A stretch of 8,375 nt of DNA from UBA11858 sp964589145 (GCA_964589145.1 CAZPSL010000154.1:1-8375), one strand, 5' to 3'; positions 1 through 5,425 are shown, numbered from the stretch's first letter. Made by a program: numbers and translations. The notes: generated by a model from the letters alone, not told the origin.

Positions 1-156
1 CTTGCCGCGCCCGCCGTAGACGATGAGGTTGTCCGGGTCACCGGCCACGTCGGGGTCCAGGTTGTGCTGGATCATGCGGAAGGGGGCTTCGATGAGCCAG
101 TTTTTGCAGTGCAACTGCGTCCCACGCGGGGGGTGAACAACTCGTGAAGTAGCCAT
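1..156 (-). CDS. hutU: Urocanate hydratase (urocanase), N-terminal part, cut by window edge
   Basis: Urocanase catalyses the second step of histidine degradation, hydrating urocanate to imidazolone propionate in the cytosol with a tightly bound NAD+. Only the first 52 residues lie in the window. They contain PRGTQL, a WLIEAPFRM segment, NLDPDVAGDPDNL and IVYGGRGK, which follow the start of bacterial HutU proteins (RGTEL, EAxLRM, NNLDPEVAExPEDL, VYGGIGKA) almost position by position. The ATG at 154-156 has a strong Shine-Dalgarno (AAAAGGAG) 5-6 nt upstream. The family is about 550 residues long, so roughly 500 residues lie beyond the left edge and other hut genes may follow there. The residue after YGG is Arg where Ile is usual, a minor variation. 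Recognition is by sequence memory; confidence is high despite the short fragment. Confidence 0.9.
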   Translation of the reverse strand, partial: MATSRVVHPPRGTQLHCKNWLIEAPFRMIQHNLDPDVAGDPDNLIVYGGRGK

Positions 157-210
157 GTTTGCTCCTTTTGGGATGATTTTGTGAAGGGAGACTCGAAAGG
201 TTTTCTGTTG

Positions 211-257
211 TCCCGGCACGACTGGCAGTCCTGGCAAGACTGCCAGTCGTACCGGGA
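211..257. repeat. Long inverted repeat (20-bp arms, 7-nt loop) in the hutU leader
   Basis: Arms at 211-230 and 238-257 are complementary over 20 bp with one mismatch, separated by CTGGCAA. On the minus-strand RNA the single mismatch becomes a G-U pair, so the hairpin would be fully paired in the direction hutU is read. Each arm ends in its own near-palindrome, GACTG-N-CAGTC. No T tract follows on either strand, so it is not an ordinary terminator. It lies between the predicted hutU promoter and the hutU start. It is probably a REP-like or MITE-like intergenic element. Confidence 0.85.
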
Positions 258-269
258 TACGACCGCAAA

Positions 270-326
270 GCAATCTGCCGCTTCGGCATCCGTGGAGATT
301 GCCGCGGGCTACGCTCTCGCAATGAC
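270..326. repeat. REP-like element (GCAATCT / AGATTGC / GCAATGAC type)
   Basis: GCAATCT at 270-276 pairs with AGATTGC at 296-302, and GCCG-CTT-CGGC at 277-287 forms a small inner hairpin. The right part, from GGAGATTGC to CTCGCAATGAC (294-326), resembles the dispersed element with core 'GTCATTGCGAG...GCAATCTCC' found in many copies between genes of Chloroflexota and other phyla. That match is from memory. The element is degenerate here and has no coding content. It directly abuts the long inverted repeat, so 211-326 is one block of palindromes inside the hutU leader. Confidence 0.65.
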
Positions 327-361
327 GAGCCGCCTGCTGTTTGCCGCACTTTACATCCTGA

Positions 362-367
362 ATTATA
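362..367 (-). promoter_or_regulatory. Probable -10 box of the hutU promoter
   Basis: On the minus strand the sequence reads TTTTGGCGTATAATTCAGG, a perfect TATAAT. It lies downstream of the rrf2 terminator and is the best promoter-like site between that gene and hutU. No good -35 hexamer stands 16-18 nt upstream. A start about 7 nt downstream would leave a leader of about 200 nt before the hutU ATG, containing both palindromic repeats. The T/G-rich lead-in is shared with other -10 boxes in this window. Confidence 0.55.
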
Positions 368-402
368 CGCCAAAAGAAAACGGGCGGGAGCCTGGGAATA
401 AC

Positions 403-458
403 AAAAAAGGCTTTCGGGCCGGCTCCGTCCATCGAAAACGGAATCCACCTGAAAGCCC
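403..458 (-). terminator. Intrinsic terminator of the rrf2 gene
   Basis: On the minus strand, 23 nt after the stop codon, GGGCTTTC (451-458) pairs with GAAAGCC (409-415). A weaker inner stem (TCCG/CGGA) can form in the loop. A run of six T follows at once (403-408 on the plus strand is AAAAAA). A stem followed by a U tract is the usual rho-independent design. The long loop weakens the stem somewhat. Confidence 0.7.
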
Positions 459-480
459 GTTCGAGACTCCGTCAACGGGG

Positions 481-894
481 TCAGGAATCGCGATCCGCAG
501 CCACCATCTCCGCAAAGTTGGCTGCGCGCAGACGTTCCACCAAATCCTTCTGCGCCGCCGTCCAAATCGACCGCATGGGGCAATCGTCCTTAAACTCGCA
601 TTCCCCGGTACCAATCACACACTCGTTGAGCAGAATCGGGCCGTCAATTGCTTCGACCACATCCAGCAGAGAAATTTCCTCCGGGGGATGCGCCAGCGAA
701 ACGCCGCCGCGCGCACCGCGCGAAGTGTGCAGCAGCCCCGCAATTGAGAGTTGAGAAACAATTTTTGCCAGGAATGAGGCCGGTATATGCTGCTCTTTCG
801 CAATCTGACTGGTTGCCGCACGCCCGTTCTCCCCCAGTTTGGCGAGGTAATACACCGCTCGGACAGCGTAATCTGCCTGGCGAGTGATTTGCAT
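481..894 (-). CDS. Rrf2-family transcriptional regulator, probably Fe-S cluster binding
   Basis: A 137-residue winged-helix regulator of the Rrf2/IscR/NsrR family. The start MQITRQADYAVRAVYYLA is the classic Rrf2 N-terminus. Residues 25-70 form the helix-turn-helix and wing (IAKEQHIPASFLAKIVSQL, then SRGARGGVSLA), and 74-84 (ISLLDVVEAID) lead to the dimer helix. Three cysteines, C92, C99 and C105 (C-X6-C-X5-C), sit where IscR and NsrR hold a [2Fe-2S] or [4Fe-4S] cluster, so it is likely a sensor of iron-sulfur status, redox or nitric oxide; the exact signal cannot be read. The ATG at 892-894 has AAGGAG 5 nt upstream. The frame stays open far upstream, but that part is antisense to the next gene and lacks Rrf2 homology. 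It is divergent from the methyltransferase gene, and its -10 overlaps a palindrome, which suggests autoregulation. Whether it controls hutU is unknown. Confidence 0.93.
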   Translation of the reverse strand: MQITRQADYAVRAVYYLAKLGENGRAATSQIAKEQHIPASFLAKIVSQLSIAGLLHTSRGARGGVSLAHPPEEISLLDVVEAIDGPILLNECVIGTGECEFKDDCPMRSIWTAAQKDLVERLRAANFAEMVAADRDS

Positions 895-952
895 GATGGC
901 TCCTTCTCCGCGGATTGCACCGACAGCATCCGCCGTATTTCGGTTTTTGAAG

Positions 953-969
953 ATAGAAATTATCCCTAT
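953..969. promoter_or_regulatory. Candidate Rrf2 operator overlapping the rrf2 -10 box
   Basis: The 17-bp imperfect palindrome ATAGAAATTATCCCTAT has outer half-sites ATAG/CTAT and purine/pyrimidine symmetry inside (ATAGRRAT-W-ATYYCTAT). On the minus strand its centre reads GATAAT (959-964), preceded by AGGG, which fits a -10 box for the rrf2 gene and gives a leader of about 55 nt. AT-rich dyads over the promoter are typical of Rrf2-type autorepression. The site lies about 60 bp from the gene, in the most AT-rich patch of the divergent intergenic region. Operator identity is inference. Confidence 0.45.
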
Positions 970-1040
970 TATTTTAGAGAGGAATTGTCCAATCTGCCAG
1001 TGACAGAGGTCATCGGCGGGGCATGACCTTACTCGCAGCG

Positions 1041-1115
1041 GGGGATGGGCGTGTGGGGTACGTTGTACAGTGTACAGTGTACAACGTACAGGGTGCAGGG
1101 TACACGCCCATCCCC
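1041..1115. repeat. Nested inverted repeat in the rrf2/methyltransferase divergent region
   Basis: Outer arms at 1041-1054 and 1102-1115 (GGGGATGGGCGTGT and its complement) are perfect over 14 bp. Inside, GTACGTTGTACA (1058-1069) pairs perfectly with TGTACAACGTAC (1078-1089) around an 8-nt loop that itself contains TGTACA. Each inner arm is also palindromic (GTAC-N3-GTAC), and GTACAGT is tandemly repeated at the centre. The element lies between two divergent start codons and has no T tract, so it is not a terminator. Its right edge is about 20 bp from the predicted methyltransferase -10. Confidence 0.85.
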
Positions 1116-1133
1116 GACTCAACTGACTTATGG

Positions 1134-1139
1134 TAAGAT
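1134..1139 (+). promoter_or_regulatory. Possible -10 box for a leaderless methyltransferase mRNA
   Basis: TAAGAT, preceded by TTATGG, ends 7 nt before the GTG start codon at 1147. With a usual -10 to start spacing, transcription would begin at or next to the GTG. There is no usable Shine-Dalgarno, since the only GGAG touches the start codon, and that fits leaderless translation. The match to consensus is moderate and no clear -35 is seen. Confidence 0.4.
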
Positions 1140-1146
1140 TTTCGGA

Positions 1147-2052
1147 GTGAACACAAACCCCGATTCCCCACCCATTTGCGATTACGAAAACTCCGATTAC
1201 CAGGCCGAGTTCTGGGAACAGGCCAACCGCGCCTATGAAGACGGTGCGGAAGCGGTGGCTTTGCGCCGTCTGCTGCCGGAACACGGCAGCCTGCTGCTGG
1301 AAATCGGCGCGGGGGCAGGCCGCAACACACCCCGTTACCAGGGCTACGAACGCATCGTGCTGCTGGATTACTCCCTGACCCAAATGCAGCAGGCCCAGGC
1401 GCGGCTGGGGCGCAGCGAACGTTACACCTACGTCGCCGCCGATGTTTACCATCTGCCCTTCGTGGACGGTCTGTTCGATGGGGCTACCATGATCCGCGTC
1501 CTGCACCACATCGCCGAGCCGCCGCTGGCGCTGGCGCAAATCCGCCGCGTGATGGGAACAGGGGGAATCTTCATCCTGGAATTTGCCAACAAGCAAAATC
1601 TCAAGGCCATCCTGCGCTATGCCCTGCGCCGTCAGGACTGGAGCCCCTTCACGCCGGAGCCGGTCGAGTTCGTCCCGCTCAACTTCGACTTCCACCCCCG
1701 GAGTGTGCGGAACTGGCTCGCTGAAGCCGGATTTGATCTCCAGCGACAGTTGACCGTCTCGCACTTTCGGATTGGCCTGCTCAAGCGGGCGCTCCCGACC
1801 CGCTGGCTGGTTGCCCTCGATTCAGCCGCTCAACCGACCGGCAACTGGTGGCAACTGACCCCCAGTGTGTTTACCCGCTCCGAGGCAGTCGGAGAGTCCC
1901 CGCCTCCTCCGGCGGATGCCTACTTTCAGTGCCCGCGCTGCGGCTCCCCGCTCCCTGAGGAGACTCCTGATGGACTGCCCTGCCCATCCTGCGGGCACCG
2001 CTGGCCGATAGTGGACGGCATCTACGATTTCCGGGACCGCGTGCCCGCCTAG
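1147..2052 (+). CDS. Class I SAM-dependent methyltransferase with C-terminal Trm112-like zinc ribbon
   Basis: This 301-residue protein should transfer a methyl group from S-adenosylmethionine; the substrate cannot be read from sequence. Motif I is LLLEIGAGAGRN (49-60). D74 at the end of strand 2 (VLLDYS) would hold the ribose, and AADVYHLPF (97-105, D99) would contact adenine. DGATMIRVLHHI (111-122) and a GGIFILEFAN strand complete a Methyltransf_11-like fold. After a linker come four cysteines, C262-P-R-C265 and C279-P-S-C282, followed by WPIVDGIYDF, the signature of Trm112/YcaR-like zinc domains. RlmA-type rRNA methyltransferases carry their zinc finger at the N-terminus, so the order is reversed here. 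The GTG start is chosen because the in-frame ATG at 1045 lies inside the inverted repeat and would add 34 residues without homology. It probably leads a run with the next two genes; no terminator follows. Confidence 0.85.
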   Translation: MNTNPDSPPICDYENSDYQAEFWEQANRAYEDGAEAVALRRLLPEHGSLLLEIGAGAGRNTPRYQGYERIVLLDYSLTQMQQAQARLGRSERYTYVAADVYHLPFVDGLFDGATMIRVLHHIAEPPLALAQIRRVMGTGGIFILEFANKQNLKAILRYALRRQDWSPFTPEPVEFVPLNFDFHPRSVRNWLAEAGFDLQRQLTVSHFRIGLLKRALPTRWLVALDSAAQPTGNWWQLTPSVFTRSEAVGESPPPPADAYFQCPRCGSPLPEETPDGLPCPSCGHRWPIVDGIYDFRDRVPA

Positions 2053-2113
2053 AACGAAAGAAACAAGGCGCAAATAACGCGGATGCGGCGAGTTTTTCTG
2101 TTCCGGGTTCATC

Positions 2114-2767
2114 ATGCCCAAAGCCTCTCTCAGCGAAGACACCCTGCTCCAACAACTGGCTGCCGCCATCCAGGCAATGGTGGCACGATTGAACGCGCTG
2201 CGCTCCGCAGGGAATTACCAGCAGGCGTTGGCGGTCATTGACCAGAATTTGGAGGAACTGCTGGGGCTGCAAGCCGGTCTCATCCGGCAACTGGATGACG
2301 GGAAACTGGTCGAGATGCTGACCACCAACGAGTATCTGGATGTGGGGCGTCTCTACAACGTCGCTGAGGTTTTTTACCAGGATGGGGCCATCCGCCTGGA
2401 AATGGGCGACACTGAACTGGCACATGTCAGCCGGGTGCGGTCGCTGGATTTGTTTCTGGAGGTCGGTTTTGCCGTCGAGAACGATTTTCTGGAAGCGGAC
2501 GAGCGCATTGATGCGTTAAGCGAATTGCTGGGCACAGATATTCCCGAAAATACGTTGTTCAAATTGTTTGATTATTATGAGCAAGTCGGTGCGTTTGACC
2601 TGGCAGAAGCGGCGCTCAACCGGATGCTGAATATCACTGGCGGCGACCCGGTCGTCGCGGCAGAAAAACGAAATTTCTACCAGCGGCTGCTCACCGAGAG
2701 CGATGAAGAACTGCAAGCGGGAGGGCTGCCGCGAGAGGTCATTCTGCAACGATCACAAAATGCGTAA
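2114..2767 (+). CDS. Helical TPR-like protein of unknown function
   Basis: A 217-residue soluble protein with no signal peptide or membrane segment. It is almost entirely predicted helix. A TPR-like helical pair (about residues 22-52, LNALRSAGNYQQALAVIDQNLEELLGL) is followed by a second block (about 70-115, LTTNEYLDVGRLYNVAEVFYQDGAIRLEMGD) and a third (about 145-180, LFKLFDYYEQVGAFDLAEAALNRML). It resembles a family I recall as DUF6483, whose members pair a 'GxYxxAL' repeat with an ELLGL segment; this assignment is from memory and uncertain. No catalytic motif is visible, so a protein-binding scaffold role is the most I can suggest. The ATG at 2114 has no clear Shine-Dalgarno. The gene ends 22 nt before the HD-GYP regulator and is probably co-transcribed with it, so it may act with that protein. 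Confidence 0.75.
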   Translation: MPKASLSEDTLLQQLAAAIQAMVARLNALRSAGNYQQALAVIDQNLEELLGLQAGLIRQLDDGKLVEMLTTNEYLDVGRLYNVAEVFYQDGAIRLEMGDTELAHVSRVRSLDLFLEVGFAVENDFLEADERIDALSELLGTDIPENTLFKLFDYYEQVGAFDLAEAALNRMLNITGGDPVVAAEKRNFYQRLLTESDEELQAGGLPREVILQRSQNA

Positions 2768-2789
2768 GAAACGCGGAAAAGAAACGGTT

Positions 2790-3854
2790 ATGAATCAACA
2801 AGGAATCATCCTGATTGCTGAAGACAACGAGGTGCTACGCGTTGCCGTTGAAGAGATGCTCTCACTGGGCGGATATGTTGTGCTCTCCGCCGAAAACGGG
2901 GCAGAAGCACTCACCTACATGAAATCGCTGACCCCCGATCTGATTCTCTCGGATATCGCCATGCCGGAGATGGACGGGCTTGAATTTTTCAACCGCGTCC
3001 GCGAGAACCCGGACTGGCTCTCGATCCCCTTTATTTTCCTCACCGCCCGCGGCACCAAGGGCGAAGTTCTCAAAGGAAAAGGGCTGGGTGCCGAAGATTA
3101 CCTGGTCAAACCGGTTGAAAGCGATGAACTGCTGACCATTGTGCATTCACGGCTGGCGCGCTCCCAACAACTTCGGATGGCGCAACTGCGGGAGGCATAC
3201 AAATCCAGTCTGCTGATGCTGGCAAACGCCATCGAAGCCCGTGACCAATACACGCGCAAGCATGTTGACCGTGTAATGGCATATGCCGTACTGATCGCCA
3301 AACAGATGGGCTGGCAGGGTAACCGGCTGGAAGACTTACGGTTTGGCGCAATTTTGCACGATATTGGCAAAATCCACGTACGAGAAACCACCCTGTGCAA
3401 AAACGGGCCGCTGAACGACGAAGAATGGGATGAAATGCGCCAGCATCCGGTGATTGGGGCAGATATGATCCGCGATATCAGTTACCTGAAATCGGCAGAA
3501 CCGGCCATCCGCTACCACCACGAGCGGTGGGACGGCAGCGGATACCCCTATGGACTGGCAGGGGCCAAAATCCCCATCATGGCCCGGATTATCTCAGTTG
3601 CAGATACCTTTGATGCAATGACTACCACCCGCGCCTACCGCAAGGCGCTCTCTGTTGATGCAGCCTATAACGAAATTACATCGGGCAGCGGAACACGGTA
3701 CGATCCCCTGGTGGTAGATGCCTTCGTCCGCTCCTGGGAATCCCGCGCAATTCAGAAAGTACTTGCCAGCGTGACTCAACAGGAAAAAAGGCACACCGCC
3801 ACATCTTCAATCCGGATTCCGGAAAATATCTCGAATTTCATCCGCCCGCAATGA
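2790..3854 (+). CDS. Response regulator with REC and HD-GYP domains (RpfG-type c-di-GMP phosphodiesterase)
   Basis: A 354-residue two-domain regulator. The REC domain (5-125) has the acidic pair E11/D12, phospho-acceptor D55 (LILSDIAMP), T85 (FLTAR) and K107 (YLVKPV), so phosphorylation should work. The HD-GYP domain (about 140-330) has E149/H158 (AIEARDQYTRKH), H190-D191 (ILHDIGK), H219, and H243-H244-E245 with D248-G-x-G-Y-P (243-253), the full metal and substrate signature. It therefore likely hydrolyses cyclic-di-GMP in the cytosol when phosphorylated by an unlinked kinase; none is in the window. The chosen ATG (2790) starts directly before the first REC strand and has a weak GGAAAAG upstream. 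An in-frame ATG at 2760 would overlap the stop of the preceding gene. The last 48 bp overlap the 3' end of the convergent DinB-like gene. The tail after about residue 330 looks unstructured. Confidence 0.93.
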   Translation: MNQQGIILIAEDNEVLRVAVEEMLSLGGYVVLSAENGAEALTYMKSLTPDLILSDIAMPEMDGLEFFNRVRENPDWLSIPFIFLTARGTKGEVLKGKGLGAEDYLVKPVESDELLTIVHSRLARSQQLRMAQLREAYKSSLLMLANAIEARDQYTRKHVDRVMAYAVLIAKQMGWQGNRLEDLRFGAILHDIGKIHVRETTLCKNGPLNDEEWDEMRQHPVIGADMIRDISYLKSAEPAIRYHHERWDGSGYPYGLAGAKIPIMARIISVADTFDAMTTTRAYRKALSVDAAYNEITSGSGTRYDPLVVDAFVRSWESRAIQKVLASVTQQEKRHTATSSIRIPENISNFIRPQ

Positions 3855-4697
3855 AATTTTCCCGGCCAGTTCGCGGCGCTGCGGCCTGCCGAGCCCCCAA
3901 TCCCCAATGATAACCCCGTCCACATCGGCCAGCGCCCCGTAAACCAGCCGCAGCAGGCGGCGGGCTTCGCTTTGGGGATGATCCAAAACCTCGAAAGTTT
4001 TCTCAACCTGCACAATCTGCTGACGCAGGCGGGAATCCAGCCGGTGCAGACGAAACTCCACGGTAAAGGGGAGTGCATCCCCCCACAAGGTTTCAGCCTC
4101 CAGTTCAGCGCCGCGGATCCCCGTCAACTCCCGCAGGATGCGCTTGTGAAGGGAATCGTAGTAGGCCAGAATACCCGCCAGTGAAAGCCGGTCCATCGTC
4201 CGCCGGAAATCGTCAAAACTTCCCACGAAACCGGTAAACTCTTCCGGCGTAATTTCCACAGGCTCCGGCAAGGCCGCATCGCTTGCAGGTGAAACGCGAC
4301 AACGCTGGAGCGCGTGCCAGATGCGGGCAAAAATCTCGCGTTCGGCGGCAATCGTGCGCCCAAGAACTACCCGCAGCGGCCACGCATCAGGCGCCGCCGG
4401 AGGCGCATCCAACAGTGCATCCGGCTGCCCGATAAGCAAGGCCTGCAAATCACGATACGCCGCATGATACTGCGCCAACGCGCGATGGGCAGTAGTGATT
4501 GGTATGCCGCTGGCCGTTCGCTCGGCCAGCAGCCGTGCCGCCAGCGTGCGCAACTCCTCATAAGTGCGAAAAAACGCGTAGCGTACGCCCTCATCATAAA
4601 CGCGCCACACCCAGGGGCGTTCCAAATCCTCTTCGGAAAGATGGCAGGTAGTTGTTGCAAAATACTCAACCGCCTGTGCAAGATTTCGCTCGGTCAT
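3807..4697 (-). CDS. DinB-like helical-bundle protein, possible loss of metal ligands
   Basis: A 296-residue protein resembling the large DinB/YfiT-type proteins of Chloroflexota. These are four-helix bundles that often bind a divalent metal through three histidines and may act as thiol-dependent transferases. Recognisable parts are EDLERPWVW (23-31), an AQYHAAYRDLQALL helix (75-88), WPLRVVLGRTIAAERE (106-121), ILAYYDSLHKRIL (176-188) and VEFRLHRLDSRLRQQIVQVEKT (213-234). In relatives I recall, the third and fifth segments read LGHI and HLxxHT; here R114, R223 and Q227 stand in those places, so metal binding may be lost. The C-terminal extension (about 240-296) is typical of this subgroup. 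The ATG at 4695-4697 has no Shine-Dalgarno, but a TAGAAT box lies 9 nt upstream. It is convergent with, and overlaps by 48 bp, the HD-GYP gene. It is not the DNA polymerase IV that shares the dinB name. Confidence 0.75.
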   Translation of the reverse strand: MTERNLAQAVEYFATTTCHLSEEDLERPWVWRVYDEGVRYAFFRTYEELRTLAARLLAERTASGIPITTAHRALAQYHAAYRDLQALLIGQPDALLDAPPAAPDAWPLRVVLGRTIAAEREIFARIWHALQRCRVSPASDAALPEPVEITPEEFTGFVGSFDDFRRTMDRLSLAGILAYYDSLHKRILRELTGIRGAELEAETLWGDALPFTVEFRLHRLDSRLRQQIVQVEKTFEVLDHPQSEARRLLRLVYGALADVDGVIIGDWGLGRPQRRELAGKISLRADEIRDIFRNPD

Positions 4698-4706
4698 GGT
4701 TTTATC

Positions 4707-4734
4707 ATTCTACCCCAAAATTTGCACCCTCCAA
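4707..4734 (-). promoter_or_regulatory. Promoter of the DinB-like gene, near-leaderless
   Basis: On the minus strand TTGGAG (4729-4734) and TAGAAT (4707-4712) are separated by 16 bp, a fair sigma-70 promoter. The -10 ends 9 nt before the ATG, so the transcript would start only a few bases ahead of it. The spacer ends in TTTTGGGG, echoing the lead-in of other -10 boxes here. Confidence 0.55.
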
Positions 4735-4771
4735 AAGTGATTTCCATCCTCTCACGTCCAGCCCGTTTTTC

Positions 4772-4780
4772 TGCTACAAT
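4772..4780 (+). promoter_or_regulatory. Extended -10 promoter ahead of the HIT gene
   Basis: TGCTACAAT is an extended -10 (TGN plus TACAAT), preceded by the T run GTTTTTC. No convincing -35 is seen, which extended -10 promoters tolerate. It would give a leader of about 90 nt containing an inverted repeat and an 8-bp tandem repeat. It may serve the HIT, thiolase and hbd genes together, since no terminator is seen before 7650. Confidence 0.5.
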
Positions 4781-4801
4781 ACAGAAAGAAACCGGTAACA
4801 A

Positions 4802-4851
4802 GTCTGCCAGTTTGCATGTCGGCAAATCTGCAAGCGGGCAAACATGCAGAC
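4802..4851. repeat. Imperfect inverted repeat in the HIT gene leader
   Basis: Arms 4802-4815 and 4838-4851 match at 12 of 14 positions when paired (GTCTGC...GTTTGC against GCAAAC...GCAGAC). The left arm also ends a smaller palindrome, TTTGC (4811-4815) with GCAAA (4822-4826). No T tract follows. It lies in the untranslated leader and contains the false start ATG at 4844. Confidence 0.65.
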
Positions 4852-4872
4852 TCACCGACTCGCTGACTCGCT
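4849..4872 (+). repeat. 8-bp tandem repeat, three units, just before the HIT start
   Basis: The units are GACTCACC, GACTCGCT and GACTCGCT. The last unit ends 4 nt before the HIT ATG, in the place where a Shine-Dalgarno would be expected. The copy number of such a short array could vary between strains. Confidence 0.75.
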
Positions 4873-4876
4873 GCCC

Positions 4877-5374
4877 ATGAACCGACTCTGGTCTCCCTGG
4901 CGTATGGCCTACATCCAAAACCCTCACAAAGCGGAAAACTGTGTCTTCTGCCGCGTTCCCAAAGTGCCCGACAACGCCGAAAATCTGATCGTCGTTCGCG
5001 GGCAATTTTGTTATGTCATCCTCAATCGCTACCCTTACACCACCGGGCACCTGATGGTCGTGCCATTTGAACACCTCGAAAAACTCGAAGAACTGACACC
5101 CGAAACCCGCGCCGAGATGATTGAACTCGCCACCCGCGGCGTACAAGTACTGCAAACAGTGTACCGCGCCCAGGGATTCAACATCGGCGCCAATCTGGGC
5201 TCGGCAGCCGGCGCAGGCATTCCCAAACACCTGCATTTTCACATCGTCCCCCGCTGGCAGGGAGATACGAACTACATGGCCGCCATCGGCAACACCCGCA
5301 TCATGCCCGAAACCCTGGAAGATACCTACCGACGGGTCAGCAAAGCATGGTTAGAACCTGAAAATAGCGATTGA
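4877..5374 (+). CDS. HIT-family protein (Ap4A phosphorylase/hydrolase-like)
   Basis: A 165-residue histidine-triad protein. These enzymes split nucleotide phosphoanhydrides or phosphoramidates such as diadenosine tetraphosphate through a covalent nucleotidyl-histidine. The N-terminus LWSPWRMAYI (4-13) and C22-x-x-C25 match the group that includes mycobacterial Ap4A phosphorylase Rv2613c, as I recall it; C22/C25 with H66 may bind zinc. GFNIGANLGSAAGAGIPKHLHFHIVPRW (100-127) holds the triad H118-x-H120-x-H122, with H120 expected to be the nucleophile, and GDTNYM follows as in that subgroup. The ATG at 4877 is preferred because LWSPWRM starts right after it; the in-frame ATG at 4844 lies inside a repeat. 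No Shine-Dalgarno is visible. The thiolase gene follows 51 nt later without a terminator, so the two may be co-transcribed. Substrate preference is not readable. Confidence 0.9.
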   Translation: MNRLWSPWRMAYIQNPHKAENCVFCRVPKVPDNAENLIVVRGQFCYVILNRYPYTTGHLMVVPFEHLEKLEELTPETRAEMIELATRGVQVLQTVYRAQGFNIGANLGSAAGAGIPKHLHFHIVPRWQGDTNYMAAIGNTRIMPETLEDTYRRVSKAWLEPENSD

Positions 5375-5404
5375 AAATCGAAGTTCCAGCCCTCACCTTT
5401 CAAC

Positions 5405-5415
5405 CACACAACACA
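5405..5415 (+). other. CA-rich leader motif shared with hbd
   Basis: CACACAACACA occurs here, a few bases before the thiolase Shine-Dalgarno, and again at 6744-6754, a few bases before that of hbd. Both stretches lack G and T and should be unstructured in RNA. They may act as translation enhancers or binding sites, or may simply reflect preference for open leaders. Confidence 0.6.
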
Positions 5416-5425
5416 AAGAGGAAAG

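Noticed and set aside
1041..1115. Nested repeat as a transcription terminator
   Set aside because: It lies between two divergent start codons and has no T tract on either strand.
1045..1146. Upstream ATG start for the methyltransferase
   Set aside because: It lies in the inverted repeat, adds residues with no homology and lacks a Shine-Dalgarno. The GTG at 1147 fits a -10 box and the family start.
895..1764. Minus-strand open frame upstream of and continuous with the Rrf2 gene (about 290 extra residues)
   Set aside because: It is antisense to the methyltransferase, runs through the nested repeat, has no family resemblance, and Rrf2 proteins start at MQITRQADYA.
2053..2113. Possible promoter or terminator between the methyltransferase and the TPR-like gene
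   Set aside because: No hairpin with a T tract and no convincing -10/-35 pair was found in this 61-bp gap.
2760..2789. ATG overlapping the stop of the TPR-like gene as start of the HD-GYP regulator
   Set aside because: It would suggest translational coupling, but adds a lysine/arginine-rich tail with no Shine-Dalgarno; the REC domain begins right after 2790. Not excluded fully.
3812..3822. CCGGATTCCGG palindrome as a bidirectional terminator for the convergent genes
   Set aside because: The stem is too short with almost no loop, and there is no adequate T tract; it lies inside both coding sequences.
4849..4872. Short direct repeats as a CRISPR remnant
   Set aside because: The units are 8 bp with no spacers and no cas genes nearby.
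4844..4876. Upstream ATG start for the HIT protein
   Set aside because: It lies within the inverted and tandem repeats; the conserved N-terminus begins directly after the ATG at 4877.
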